Notes: a model not told the origin generated them from the letters alone. Counted from the stretch's first letter, positions 8,033 through 17,112 are shown. The stretch: DNA of 64,000 nucleotides from a bacterium (GCA_022828125.1 JAJEJD010000019.1:306211-370210); one strand, 5' to 3'. Numbers and translations: made by a program.

Positions 8033-8566
8033 TCAGGATGCATTCTTGAGATGTTCGAGCAGCCGGGCGGGGACACCCCGGATTGCGGCCTCCGCCTCCC
8101 CGTCGATGCAGCGGCCGTCCTCGTCGAAGACCTTGTGAACGCTCCCGACCGAAGCCTGACCGGGCAGAACCTCTCCGCCGACGTGGGTGAGAATATGCCT
8201 TAAGTGCGCGAGGGCGTTGTCCGCGCTCGGCCCCATCGCCACGCCCAGGATGGCGATGGTCTTGCCCTCGAAGGTGGAGGGATAGCCCAGGTTGTCTATC
8301 GCCAGCTTGAGCGTGCTGCTGATGCTGCCGTGATACTCGGGCGTCGCGATGAGGATGCCCGCCGCTCCCGTCACGAGACTTTTCAGCATATCGGGGTCTT
8401 TCGATTCGCTCGGCTGTCCGGGCAGGGGCAGGTCCAAATCGCCCAGATGGACGCGGTTGATCTCGAAATCGCCCTTCCCCAACTCATCGAGGGCGAGCGC
8501 AAGGGCTTTGTCGGTATTGTTTTGCGGCCTGCGGCTGCCGCCGAAGACAAGGATGTAGGGGGTCAT
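8033..8566 (-). CDS. NAD(P)H-dependent FMN reductase
   Basis: 177-residue flavodoxin-fold flavin reductase of the NADPH-dependent FMN reductase family. The phosphate-binding loop GGSRRPQNN at the N-terminus and the FMN-contacting TPEYHGSISSTLKLAIDN segment are diagnostic. It lies 15 bp downstream of an LLM flavin monooxygenase on the same strand. LLM monooxygenases need reduced FMN from a separate reductase, so the pair probably forms a two-component monooxygenase. The hydrolase gene 7 bp downstream completes the operon. Confidence 0.88.
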   Translation of the reverse strand: MTPYILVFGGSRRPQNNTDKALALALDELGKGDFEINRVHLGDLDLPLPGQPSESKDPDMLKSLVTGAAGILIATPEYHGSISSTLKLAIDNLGYPSTFEGKTIAILGVAMGPSADNALAHLRHILTHVGGEVLPGQASVGSVHKVFDEDGRCIDGEAEAAIRGVPARLLEHLKNAS

Positions 8567-8581
8567 TTCCAGTTTTTTCGA

Positions 8582-9688
8582 TTACGCTGCGACACCGGCC
8601 GGTTCGGTCAGTACGACGGGGTCGGTATCCTTGAGGAGCGGCAGAACCTCCCTGCCGAAAATTTCCGCTTCTTCTTTGTGGGGCCATCCGTTCATGATGA
8701 AATGCCGCACGCCCGCGTCGTAATACTCGCGAATCACGCTAGCGACCATATCCGGCGTGCCGACGAACATCGTCCCCGCGCCGCCGCGCACCCTGTTCAC
8801 ACCCATCCAGATCGTATCGGTGATCCAGAGGCTGTCTCGCGAGCCCATCTCGTTGATGCGCATCTGGCCGGTGGATTCAGTGACGTTCTTCATGTCGCTC
8901 CACGTGCCCGTGTTCGAGATGTCGCTCTTGTCAATGAGCGCCTCGGCGGCGCGCACCGCTTCCTTCTTCGTCTCGCGAACGCAGACGAGATGGCGGATGC
9001 CGTAGCTGAGGGGCCTCTCGCGCTCATACCTTTGAGACTCGCGCCTGCCCTCCTCGATGTCCTTTCCGACGACTTCGGGTTCTGCGGCGTACATCATGTG
9101 CACGTCCCCGTGTTCCCACGCCACCCGCTTGCCGGGGTCGGAACTACCCGCCAGGTAAATCGGGGGGTTGGGCTTCGTCACCCGCTCGGGGAAAATGCCT
9201 GCGTTTTCGATCTCGAAGAATTTTCCCTTGTAGTCGAGCGGGGCGTCCGCATTCCAGAGCTTTCGCACCACGTCGAGAAACTCCCCCGTGCGCGCGTAGC
9301 GGTCGTCGTGCGGCATGAAATCCCCGTATCTTTTCTGATCCACGGGCGTGCTGCCCGTCACCACGTTCAGGGTGCAGCGTCCGCCGGTGAGATAATCGAG
9401 GCTGTTCGCCTGCTGCGCCGCGTAGACCGGACCGGTGATCCCGGGCCGGAAAGCCACGAGAAACTTGATCTTCTTCGTCCGGCTCGAAATCGCGCCCGCC
9501 GTCGTCCAGGCGTCGATGCAGTGCGTGCCGCACGGCACGAGGATGTTGGCGAAGCCCGCCTCCTCTGCCGCCGTCGTAACTTCTGCGAGGTAATCCAGGG
9601 TGGCGGGCCGGTCGGGCGTCTTCTGGTTCACCTGCGACCCGTCCCCCGCCCGGTGGGAGCAGAGCGCCCAAATGTATTCGGTGGACAT
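8582..9688 (-). CDS. LLM-class flavin-dependent monooxygenase (SsuD-like)
   Basis: 368-residue TIM-barrel monooxygenase of the luciferase-like family, closest in pattern to alkanesulfonate monooxygenase SsuD. KFLVAFRPGITGPVYAAQQ, then SLDYLTGGRCTLNVVTGS, and HDDRYARTGEFLDVV match SsuD-type barrel strands and the FMN site. It is paired with an FMN reductase downstream. The preferred substrate may be an alkanesulfonate or another small molecule, since no ssuABC transporter lies nearby. The MSTEYIW start fits the family N-terminus. Confidence 0.9.
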   Translation of the reverse strand: MSTEYIWALCSHRAGDGSQVNQKTPDRPATLDYLAEVTTAAEEAGFANILVPCGTHCIDAWTTAGAISSRTKKIKFLVAFRPGITGPVYAAQQANSLDYLTGGRCTLNVVTGSTPVDQKRYGDFMPHDDRYARTGEFLDVVRKLWNADAPLDYKGKFFEIENAGIFPERVTKPNPPIYLAGSSDPGKRVAWEHGDVHMMYAAEPEVVGKDIEEGRRESQRYERERPLSYGIRHLVCVRETKKEAVRAAEALIDKSDISNTGTWSDMKNVTESTGQMRINEMGSRDSLWITDTIWMGVNRVRGGAGTMFVGTPDMVASVIREYYDAGVRHFIMNGWPHKEEAEIFGREVLPLLKDTDPVVLTEPAGVAA

Positions 9689-9846
9689 CTATCGTCTCCT
9701 TGGCGCTTCCCGCAAAGGGAGCGCCCATATACGTAGAAATCCTGCGATATCATCCGGGTCCCGCCTCCCAAGATAAAGCCATTGCCATCACGGATCAAGT
9801 CCGCGAATCGGCGCCGAAGCGGGGCCGTTGAAAAGTCCCATCGAGC

Positions 9847-10100
9847 GGGGTTGTTGAAAAAGCCCCGTGGAGCGATTTTGGTTGAGCGCAAGTTTTTGAA
9901 GTTTACTCCCCCCTTGAGGGGGAGTCGAAGAGCTGAGGGCGTAAGCCCGAAAGCGATTCGGTGGGGGGATAATTCGGATGGCGATAAAACGCGATTCACC
10001 CCCCACCGCATCAGCCTTCGCACAAACCGCTCGGCTTCTGTCGGGCTTTCCCCCTCAAGGGGGGAGTGATTCCTCTCTCCTCGGGCTTTTCAACAACCCC
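9847..10100. repeat. MITE-like element with GGGGTTGTTGAAAAAG ends
   Basis: Terminal inverted repeats at 9847-9865 and 10083-10100 (GGGGTTGTTGAAAAAGCCC, one length difference) enclose about 254 bp. Nested inside is a second inverted repeat of the type CTCCCCCTTGAGGGGGAG. A further left-end copy (CCGTTGAAAAGTCCC) lies just upstream at about 9826. There is no coding capacity. The same ends bound a 538-bp unit at 46963-47500. The rest of the 9689-10227 gap contains nothing else recognisable. Confidence 0.75.
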
Positions 10101-10227
10101 GATGAATGAGAGTTTGACGCGACTGAGGAAAGAGGGATCTGCTTGACTTAACAGGCGCAAACGGGGTTCGCGGTAAAGTAAGGCGAATGATTTTTCCTCA
10201 GGCCGGCCGATCGGCGCCTGGACGCAC

Positions 10228-10812
10228 TCAGGGCGCTTTGTCCAGGACGACCATGTAGCGGCGCTCGCGCCTTCTCTCGACGATGACGTTTCGCCGCTCC
10301 ATCGCGTGCCCAGGCAGCCGCAGCCACATCGAATACTCGCCCGGGGTGAGATTCGTCACCTCGATCGCCGGGTTCGCCTTGCCGTAATACCGGCTGCCGA
10401 TGAAAACTTCCGCCCCCGGAGGCTCCGAGCGGATCACGAGGCGTCCTGCGCCGTCTCTCGTCAACCGCATCTCGATGGCCGTCTTCTTCGCGCGCACGTC
10501 GACTTCGAGAACCTGGCCGACATAGCCGGGAAACTCCGCCCGGATCGAATGACGCCCGTAGTCCACGCCCTTGATCTCGACGGGCCTGAGTTTATAGGCC
10601 TCCCCGCGTGGATTGCCGTTGAAGATGACGACGGCGCCTTCGGGCCTGCTCGTCACGACGATCTCGCCCTTGCCGCTGCGCGGAACTTCAGCGGCTTTTT
10701 TCCCCCGGGCGCACCCCGCGCCCGTCGCCAGAGTGAGAAGCGCGAACAAAACGATAATGAAACGGATGGAGCGATTTGGCGGCCAAAATGAAGCGAAAGC
10801 TCTCTTTCTCAT
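10228..10812 (-). CDS. PEGA-domain lipoprotein
   Basis: About 194 residues. A signal peptide with hydrophobic core (IRFIIVLFALLTLATGAGC) ends in a lipobox-like GAGC, so the protein is probably lipid-anchored. Two PEGA-type beta repeats follow: VVTSRPEGAVVIFNGNPRG at about 52-72 and VIRSEPPGAEVFIGSRYYG at about 128-147. PEGA repeats occur on surface or S-layer-like proteins and kinases. ATG 10812 is chosen because AGGAGGG lies about 6 bp upstream; the alternative ATG two codons earlier abuts that site. It is divergent from the dehydratase operon. Confidence 0.8.
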   Translation of the reverse strand: MRKRAFASFWPPNRSIRFIIVLFALLTLATGAGCARGKKAAEVPRSGKGEIVVTSRPEGAVVIFNGNPRGEAYKLRPVEIKGVDYGRHSIRAEFPGYVGQVLEVDVRAKKTAIEMRLTRDGAGRLVIRSEPPGAEVFIGSRYYGKANPAIEVTNLTPGEYSMWLRLPGHAMERRNVIVERRRERRYMVVLDKAP

Positions 10813-10937
10813 GCTCATCCCTCCTGTCTTGCGAGACCTGAGCCTTACTCCATTCAATGTACCCTGTTTCGGGCGAGAGCAAAAGCCGGGGAAAAGACGA
10901 CCCCCGGATGCGCTTGCCCATTCCCCGCCCATGAGGA

Positions 10938-12683
10938 ATGATGCGGATGGATTCCAGAAAACCTATACCCAAAGGAGTGCATTCCAAGATGCGGGGACAC
11001 CTGAGAGGACTGACGAACTATGGCGATCCGGGCTTCAGCGTTTTCGCGAGAGGCGCCTACGCGCGGGGGTTCGGCCTGACGAAAGAGGACCTGGAAAAAC
11101 CCATCGTCGGCATCGCCCAGACCTGGAGCGAACTCAACCCCTGCCATCGCCACCTGCGCGAGATCGCCGAGGCCGTGAAGCGCGGCGTCTGGCAATCGGG
11201 CGGCCTGCCGCTGGAGTTTCCCACCATCTCCCTGGGCGAGATGTACATGAACCCCACGGCCATGTTCTTCCGAAACCTCCTCTCGATGGACACCGAGGAG
11301 ATGATCAAGGGCCAGCCCATGGACGGCGTGGTGCTGCTCGGCGGCTGCGACAAGACGCTGCCCGCGCAACTCATGGGTGCGGCCAGCGCGGGCATTCCCG
11401 CCATCTGCGTGACGGCGGGGCCGATGATTGGCGGACGCTTCGAGGACAAGGTGCTGGGCGCGTGCTCGGACTGCCGGGGGACGTGGGCGGAATACCGGGC
11501 GGGCAACTACGACGATGATCGCCTCGAGGAAGTCCAAGGGTCGCTCTTCCCGTCCACGGGCACCTGCATGGTGATGGGCACTGCGAGCACCATGGCGTCG
11601 CTCACCGAGGCGATGGGCATGATGCTGCCGGGCCTCGCGGCGGTTCCGGCGGTGAACTCGAACCGCATGCGCCTGGCGGAGTACAGCGGGCGGCGCATCG
11701 TCGACCTGATCGAAAAAGACATTACGCCCGAGAAGATCATGACGCGCGAGGCGTTCGAGAACGCCATCCGCGTGCTCATGGCCGTGGGCGGCTCGACGAA
11801 CGCCGTCGTCCACCTGCCGGCCATCGCCGGACGCCTGGGCATCGAACTCCCGCTATCGCTGTTCGATGACATCTCGCGCACCACGCCCATGCTCGGCAAC
11901 ATCCGCCCATCGGGAAAGAAATACCTGATGGAAGACCTCGCGGCGGCGGGCGGCATCCCCGTCGTGATGAAGGAACTCGAACCCCTGCTTCACGGAGACT
12001 GCCTGACGGTGACGGGAGAGACCGTGACGGAAAATCTCGCAAAAGTTCAAGGGGCGCAGCCCTGGCAGGACGTCATCTACACGCGCGAGGAACCCATTTC
12101 CGAAGAAGGCGGCCTCGTCATCGTCAAAGGCTCGCTCGCGCCCGACGGGGCGGTCATCAAGGTGTCGGCGGCGGACTCCGATCTGCTGACGCACACGGGT
12201 CCGGCGGTCGTCTTCTCCTCCCAGCAGGATATGATCGAGCGGATCGACGACCCCGACCTCCCCGCCACGGCGGAGAGCGTCTTCGTGCTCCAGAACACAG
12301 GCCCCATCGGCGCGCCCGGCTTTCCGGAGGCAGGCTCCCTGCCGCTTCCCAAAAAGCTGCTCGAAGCGGGCGTTCGCGACGTAGTGCGCATATCGGACGC
12401 GCGCATGAGCGGGACGGCGTCGGGGACCATCGTGCTCCACGTGGCGCCCGAAGCGGCGGCGGGCGGCCCCCTCGCCCTGGTCCGGGACGGGGACATGATC
12501 ACCCTGGACGTTCCCAACCGGAGGCTGGATCTCAACGTCCCCGAAGAAGAACTCGCACGCCGACGCGAAGCCCTGGAGCCGAGACCGCCTCACTTCGACA
12601 GGGGCTACGGCAGGCTGTTCATCGAAAACGTGCTCCAGGCGCCCGATGGCTGTGATTTCGGTTTCCTGAGAAAGACGGAATAA
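10938..12683 (+). CDS. IlvD/Edd-family dehydratase
   Basis: 581-residue Fe-S dehydratase of the dihydroxy-acid/sugar-acid dehydratase family, which removes water from 2,3-dihydroxy acids. Cluster ligands are visible at C69 (NPCHRH), C137 (GGCDKTLPA) and C210 (STGTCMVMGTA). The GGCDKTLPAQLMGA and LGACSDCRGTW segments look more like the pentonate/sugar-acid dehydratase branch than like classical IlvD. Starts at 10938, 10941, 10947 and 10989 are all possible; AAAGGAG lies before the last. It is followed after 3 bp by a 2-hydroxyacid dehydrogenase, which supports a sugar-acid or 2-oxo acid pathway rather than branched-chain amino-acid synthesis. Confidence 0.88.
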   Translation: MMRMDSRKPIPKGVHSKMRGHLRGLTNYGDPGFSVFARGAYARGFGLTKEDLEKPIVGIAQTWSELNPCHRHLREIAEAVKRGVWQSGGLPLEFPTISLGEMYMNPTAMFFRNLLSMDTEEMIKGQPMDGVVLLGGCDKTLPAQLMGAASAGIPAICVTAGPMIGGRFEDKVLGACSDCRGTWAEYRAGNYDDDRLEEVQGSLFPSTGTCMVMGTASTMASLTEAMGMMLPGLAAVPAVNSNRMRLAEYSGRRIVDLIEKDITPEKIMTREAFENAIRVLMAVGGSTNAVVHLPAIAGRLGIELPLSLFDDISRTTPMLGNIRPSGKKYLMEDLAAAGGIPVVMKELEPLLHGDCLTVTGETVTENLAKVQGAQPWQDVIYTREEPISEEGGLVIVKGSLAPDGAVIKVSAADSDLLTHTGPAVVFSSQQDMIERIDDPDLPATAESVFVLQNTGPIGAPGFPEAGSLPLPKKLLEAGVRDVVRISDARMSGTASGTIVLHVAPEAAAGGPLALVRDGDMITLDVPNRRLDLNVPEEELARRREALEPRPPHFDRGYGRLFIENVLQAPDGCDFGFLRKTE

Positions 12684-12686
12684 GCC

Positions 12687-13733
12687 ATGCGCCGGGTCCG
12701 CGTCGTCGCACGCATGCTGCCCTGCATCCGCGCCCTGCGCGGCAGGCCTTACTCGCCCGAAATCGGAGAACGCCTCGCCCGCGCGATGGATGAGGAGAAG
12801 ATAGAACTCATCATCGAACCCGACGCCGAAAAGCGGATGGAGGCGCTCGAGGAGACGGATTTCTATCTGTGCGAGAACGATCCGCTGCCCGAGGATTTCT
12901 ATGCGCGCGCAAAAAAGTTGAAACTCATCCAGGCGGGCGGCTATTTCTTCGAAAAACTGCAAATCGAGCGCGCCACGCGGGCGGGCGTGCCCGTGATGAC
13001 CTTCCCGATGCCGATCACCGACTCGGTGGCGGACCACACCATGATGATGCTGTTGGCGCTCAAGAGAAATTTCGAAGGCGCGATGCGCGACGCCCGCGAG
13101 GGCTCGGACAATCCCCCGTCCCCCCAAAGGCCGGACGGCAGCGCGTTCAACTGGACGCAGACGCAGGGCATCGCTCCCCTGCGCGGCGCCCGCCTGGGCG
13201 TTCTGGGCATGGGCGACATTGGACGCGGCGTGGCCCTGCGCGCCCGCGCGTTCGGGATGGAGATTCTCTATTGGAACAGAACGCCGCTGCCCGAATCCGT
13301 GGACGAGGAACTGGGCGCGCAGCCCGTTGCGCGTGATGAGTTGTTTGAAAACGCGGACGCGCTCCTGGTCGGCGTCGCCTTGAACGAGGAGACGCGCGGC
13401 ATCATCAGCGAAAGAGTGATTCGAACACTCCCAAAAGGAGCCTATCTGCTCAACATCGGGCGCGGGCCGCTCATCGATCAGGAAGCCATGTATCGCGCGC
13501 TCACAGACGGCCACCTGGGCGGAGCGGGGCTGGACGTCTTCGACCCCGAACCGTTCCCCCCCGAACACCCGCTGCTGCGCCTCCCCAACGTCATCCCCTC
13601 ACCGCATTGCGCGGGCGGGGACGATGAGAACATTATTCGAGAAATCGAGATTTACTTCGAGAACATCCACCGCGCCCTGGCCGGCGAAGCGCCCCTAGGG
13701 GTAGTGAACGGCGTCGCCTGGCGGGGTTTGTAA
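12687..13733 (+). CDS. D-isomer 2-hydroxyacid dehydrogenase
   Basis: 348-residue NAD(P)-dependent reductase of the D-2-hydroxyacid family. The cofactor loop is GMGDIGRG. The catalytic Arg lies in NIGRGPLID, the Glu in FDPEPFPPEHPL and the His in PSPHCAGG, giving the usual Arg-Glu-His set. It starts 3 bp after the dehydratase and ends 3 bp before the SRAP gene. It could reduce the 2-oxo acid made by the dehydratase or act on glyoxylate/hydroxypyruvate. Confidence 0.9.
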   Translation: MRRVRVVARMLPCIRALRGRPYSPEIGERLARAMDEEKIELIIEPDAEKRMEALEETDFYLCENDPLPEDFYARAKKLKLIQAGGYFFEKLQIERATRAGVPVMTFPMPITDSVADHTMMMLLALKRNFEGAMRDAREGSDNPPSPQRPDGSAFNWTQTQGIAPLRGARLGVLGMGDIGRGVALRARAFGMEILYWNRTPLPESVDEELGAQPVARDELFENADALLVGVALNEETRGIISERVIRTLPKGAYLLNIGRGPLIDQEAMYRALTDGHLGGAGLDVFDPEPFPPEHPLLRLPNVIPSPHCAGGDDENIIREIEIYFENIHRALAGEAPLGVVNGVAWRGL

Positions 13734-13736
13734 CCC

Positions 13737-14459
13737 ATGTGCGGACGCTTCACGCTCATCGAACCCATACCCTGGCTCGCGGAAATCCTGGGGCTGGAAA
13801 ACCCCGAAAGCGTGGGCAAAGTTCCGGCCCGCTACAACGTCTCGCCCGGCACGGACGTCTGTATCGTCCGCTCCCGCGAGAGCAAGGGGCGCGAACTCGC
13901 CCTCGCCCGCTGGGGCCTGGTGCCCTTCTGGGCGAAGGACGCGGATTTCGGGGCCAGGACGATCAACGCGCGCTCAGAGACCGCCACAGAGAAACCCGCC
14001 TTCCGCGCCGCATTCCGCTACAGGCGGTGCCTCATCCCCGCGGACGGCTTTTACGAGTGGGCGGGGAGCGGAAGAAAAAAACAGCCCTGGTTCATTCATC
14101 TGGAAAACGGAAAACCCTTCGCTTTCGCGGGCCTTTGGGAGAGCTGGACGAGAGCGGACGGGAGCGTTCTCGAAACCTGTACGATCCTCACGACGGAGGC
14201 GAACGAGAAGCTGGCCGAACTGCACCACCGGATGCCCGTCATCCTGCCCGAGGGGTCCTACCCGGACTGGCTGAACCCGCGCGAGAACCGCGCAAAATCC
14301 CTCCAACCGCTCCTCAAGCCGTATCCATCGGACGCCTTTTCTTATTATCCGGTCAGCGAGCGGGTCAACAGCCCAAGAAACGACGACGCGGCCTGCCTTG
14401 AAAGACGCGAAGAGGAGAAGGAACCGCCGCAGCTTCAGGGGTCGCTCTTCGGGGATTGA
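13737..14459 (+). CDS. SRAP family protein (YedK/HMCES)
   Basis: 240-residue SOS-response-associated peptidase domain. These proteins crosslink through Cys2 to abasic sites in single-stranded DNA. The MCGRFTL start gives the essential Cys2. INARSET supplies the conserved Asn, GFYEW the catalytic Glu and HHRMPVIL the His. Length and motif order are canonical. It is the last gene of a tight operon with two metabolic genes, an unexpected association that may reflect only read-through. Confidence 0.95.
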   Translation: MCGRFTLIEPIPWLAEILGLENPESVGKVPARYNVSPGTDVCIVRSRESKGRELALARWGLVPFWAKDADFGARTINARSETATEKPAFRAAFRYRRCLIPADGFYEWAGSGRKKQPWFIHLENGKPFAFAGLWESWTRADGSVLETCTILTTEANEKLAELHHRMPVILPEGSYPDWLNPRENRAKSLQPLLKPYPSDAFSYYPVSERVNSPRNDDAACLERREEEKEPPQLQGSLFGD

Positions 14460-14529
14460 GGCTTCAGGAACCCGTAGGGGCGGACCTGCTGCAAGGAGTT
14501 GTTGCCCCCCTTTGTCAGGGGATAAAGGC

Positions 14530-14669
14530 AACCCCCCCTACCCCCCCTTGTCAGGGGGGTCTTTTTGTTGTTCCCCCCTGTCGGGGGGAGGCCTTCTTTT
14601 TTATATTACCCCACCTCGCTGGGGTATTGCCTTTTTTTACCCCCCTGACAAGGGGGGGTAGGGGGGGTT
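14530..14669. repeat. C/G-tract inverted-repeat element, copy A
   Basis: This 140-bp unit begins AACCCCCCCTACCCCCCC and ends with its inverted complement. Internal arms pair TTGTCAGGGGGG with CCCCCCTGACAA. Inside are T-rich stretches and a small ACCCCACCTCGCTGGGGT hairpin. A close relative lies at 49204-49320. The surrounding 14460-15004 gap has no gene. Confidence 0.75.
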
Positions 14670-14824
14670 CCGCAGGGGCGGATCTATGTGTTCACCCGCT
14701 TGTGCTTTTTCGGAACCTTCCTCTTACCCGTAGGGGCGGTTCGCGAATCGCGGGGCGATCTCGAGAAGGGCTTTGCCCTACCCGCACAAAAAACCATTCA
14801 TTTTCTCACCAGGTGGAATTGAGT

Positions 14825-14947
14825 GTAGGGGCCGCATATATGCGGCCCGTCGTTGGAAGGCAAAAAGGAAGGGTCGCATATATGCGACCCCTACACTACC
14901 GTTGCAAGAGAACACCTGTAGGGGCGGACCGATGTGTCCGCCCCTAC
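14825..14947. repeat. Cluster of GTAGGGGC palindromes
   Basis: Three palindromic units are present. 14829-14848 is a perfect 20-bp palindrome around CATATATG. 14871-14890 is a second perfect 20-bp palindrome with the same core. 14918-14947 has arms GTAGGGGCGGAC and GTCCGCCCCTAC (one mismatch). Further single GTAGGGGCGG units lie at about 14474 and 14730. All lie in the gap between two genes. Confidence 0.75.
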
Positions 14948-15004
14948 AGCAGAATCTCTGCCCTACAGAAAACCTCACATTATCAATCGCTTACAAATTG
15001 AAGC

Positions 15005-16198
15005 TCATGAAATGGACGAACCCTCGGGCTGCTCTTCTATCGGCGCATCGGTGGTGAGACGCTTTTTCGCCGTGGGCGCGTAGCCACCGCCCGCCATCGT
15101 GGAGGCGATTTCGAGCACCTCGCTCATGGATTCGGGGATTCCCGAGGGATAGGCATCGTCGGGGCACTTGCTGTTCGTCATGAAGGCGCACGGCTTGCAC
15201 TCGATGCAGCGGATGACTTCCCCGTCCTGTCCGGCGAGCGCCTTGTTCGCATAGTCCGGATCCGTAAGCAGGGCGCGTCCCACGCCCACGAAATCAGCGC
15301 CCCCATCGAGATACGCCTGTATCCGCGCGGGCTCGAAGGCGGCCCCGTTCGCGACCAGGGGAACATCCACCGCCTTGCGCAGCCTGTCGAAAGCGGGGTT
15401 GTACAAATCCGGCATGACGGGCAGGCCCACGCGCGCGTTTCGCGAACAATGCAGGATGTCCACCCCCGCCTCCACGAGCGCGGGCGCAAGAGCCAGCGTG
15501 TCCTCCACCGTGAAGCCGTTCTCGAAAGGCTCCAGAAGTCCCAGGCGATAGCTCACCACCATCTCGTCTCCCCCGCCCTCGCGAACGGCCTGCGCCACCT
15601 CGAGCGGAAAGCGCATGCGGTTCTCAAGCGCGCCGCCGTAGCCGTCCGTCCGCCGGTTCGAGGCCGGGGAGAAGAACTGCTGGCACAGATACCAGGTGGC
15701 CCCGTGAATCTCGAGAATCTTTCCGCCCGCCTCGCGCACCCTGCGCGCCGCGTCGCCATAAGCCTGAACGGCGGTCTTGATATCCGCCTCGCTCATCTCG
15801 CGCGGCACCTCGTCTTCGGTGGGATGCGGGATGGGAGAAGGCCCCACGGGCTCCATCCCCGTGATGGCGCTGAGCGCCGTCCTGCCGGCGTGATAAATCT
15901 GCACCGCGAGCGGCGCGCCGGCGTCTTCCATCGCCCGTATCAACTCGCGAAGTGCGGGGACGTGCGCGTCGTCATGCGTGCTGAGCTGGTTGGGAAAGCC
16001 TTTTCCCTCCTGGTTGACGTAGGTCGCCTCGGTGAAGCAAATCGCGGCGCCTCCCCGGGCGCGGGCCTTGTAGTGCGCGTGCGACCAGGCGGAGGGCGCG
16101 CCGTCCTCTTCTGCACGCGAGGTCGTCATCGCGGACATGAGGATGCGGTGCTTGATGCGCTGCCCGCGCACTTCGATGGGATCCGAAAATTTAGCCAT
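15005..16198 (-). CDS. Old Yellow Enzyme-family NADH:flavin oxidoreductase
   Basis: 397-residue FMN TIM-barrel oxidoreductase. PASNRRTDGYGGALENRMRF, GVDILHCSRN and ADFVGVGRALLTDPD are family signatures. ATG 16198 is chosen for the GGAGA about 8 bp upstream; an upstream in-frame Met lacks one. The active-site pair normally read as H-x-x-N or H-x-x-H is HGAT here (His165, Thr168), so the second catalytic residue is changed. A C-terminal Cys cluster (CIECKPC, then NSKCPDD) recalls the 4Fe-4S site of 2,4-dienoyl-CoA reductase-type members. However, the NADH/FAD half of those 670-residue proteins is absent. The substrate is unknown. Confidence 0.87.
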   Translation of the reverse strand: MAKFSDPIEVRGQRIKHRILMSAMTTSRAEEDGAPSAWSHAHYKARARGGAAICFTEATYVNQEGKGFPNQLSTHDDAHVPALRELIRAMEDAGAPLAVQIYHAGRTALSAITGMEPVGPSPIPHPTEDEVPREMSEADIKTAVQAYGDAARRVREAGGKILEIHGATWYLCQQFFSPASNRRTDGYGGALENRMRFPLEVAQAVREGGGDEMVVSYRLGLLEPFENGFTVEDTLALAPALVEAGVDILHCSRNARVGLPVMPDLYNPAFDRLRKAVDVPLVANGAAFEPARIQAYLDGGADFVGVGRALLTDPDYANKALAGQDGEVIRCIECKPCAFMTNSKCPDDAYPSGIPESMSEVLEIASTMAGGGYAPTAKKRLTTDAPIEEQPEGSSIS

Positions 16199-16317
16199 GT
16201 AGAGAGTTCTCCCGAAAATCACTCTTTAGAATCACCATCGCGGCGAGCCCGCCGGACCCGCCGCGATGCGATCTGAAAATCAGGAGGGCGGGAGGTGCGC
16301 CCGCGCCTCGCCTGTCC

Positions 16318-17112
16318 TTAATTTCTCGCCAGGAAATCCTCGATGTCGCGCAAGGATTCCTCAAAGCACTGGATGAGGAAGAAGTGGCTCGCCTCCTCGT
16401 AAATCTTGATCTCACAACCCGGCACGCGGTCGGCTATCTCCTGCGAGGCGCTCGCCGCGCACAGCACGTCCTGCCCGCCCGCGAGGACGAGTGTCGGGCA
16501 CTTCACCTCGTGGAGCCTGTCGAGCGCGTCGTGCGTGAGGCAGGCGTGGGTGGAGTTCACATAGCCGGGTATGGGGCGATCCGTGTTGCCGAGACCCGCC
16601 TCGAACGCGTCGAGTTGCTCCTTGTTCTCGTTGAAATAGTGCGGCGGGAAGAAGAAGAGCGATTGGTGCATGGCGGCCGGTCCGTAGCCCTGGGCCTTCA
16701 CCACCTCGTTGATGTTGTAGAGGATTTGATAGCCGTATCTGTCCAGCTTGCCGAAAGAGGCGGTGATGAGTAGGCTGCGTACGCGGTCGGGGTAGTCGAG
16801 CGCCATCATCTGGGCGATGGCTCCCCCCATCGAGCGGCCGATGACGTGCGCGGGCTCGGTGATGCCCACCGCGTCCATCAGGCCGATGGTGTCGGCCGCG
16901 AAATGACTCGACGTGTAGGGATAATCGGGCGCGGAACTCCTGCCCGCCCCCCGGTTGTCGAAGGCCAGCACGCGGTAGTTCTTCTCCAGGCTATCGATTT
17001 GCGCCTTCCACGCGCTGCAATCGCCGGCGAGGCCATGGATGAGAACGACGGGCACGCCTTCTCCGTAATCCTCGTAGTAAAGCTCTACGTCACCCACCTG
17101 AACTTTCGGCAT
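16318..17112 (-). CDS. Alpha/beta hydrolase
   Basis: 264-residue alpha/beta hydrolase. It has VVLIHGLAGDCSAW (oxyanion HG), FDNRGAGRSSAP, nucleophile elbow GRSMGG, acid strand PTLVLAGGQDVLC and a His in YEEASHFFLIQ. ATG 17112 is chosen because AGAGGA precedes it by about 9 bp; a 16-residue extension to 17160 is possible but unlike the family. It resembles 3-oxoadipate enol-lactonase-type enzymes in length and motif spacing, but no aromatic-degradation genes surround it. It lies between the OYE-like and isochorismatase genes on the same strand. Confidence 0.88.
   Translation of the reverse strand: MPKVQVGDVELYYEDYGEGVPVVLIHGLAGDCSAWKAQIDSLEKNYRVLAFDNRGAGRSSAPDYPYTSSHFAADTIGLMDAVGITEPAHVIGRSMGGAIAQMMALDYPDRVRSLLITASFGKLDRYGYQILYNINEVVKAQGYGPAAMHQSLFFFPPHYFNENKEQLDAFEAGLGNTDRPIPGYVNSTHACLTHDALDRLHEVKCPTLVLAGGQDVLCAASASQEIADRVPGCEIKIYEEASHFFLIQCFEESLRDIEDFLARN

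Noticed and set aside
10143..10185. TTGACT ... TAAAGT promoter-like pair
   Set aside because: The spacer is well over 20 bp and no gene starts close downstream on that strand.
14825..14947. Possible CRISPR array from clustered palindromes
   Set aside because: Units differ in sequence and spacing, and there are no constant repeats with unique spacers or cas genes.
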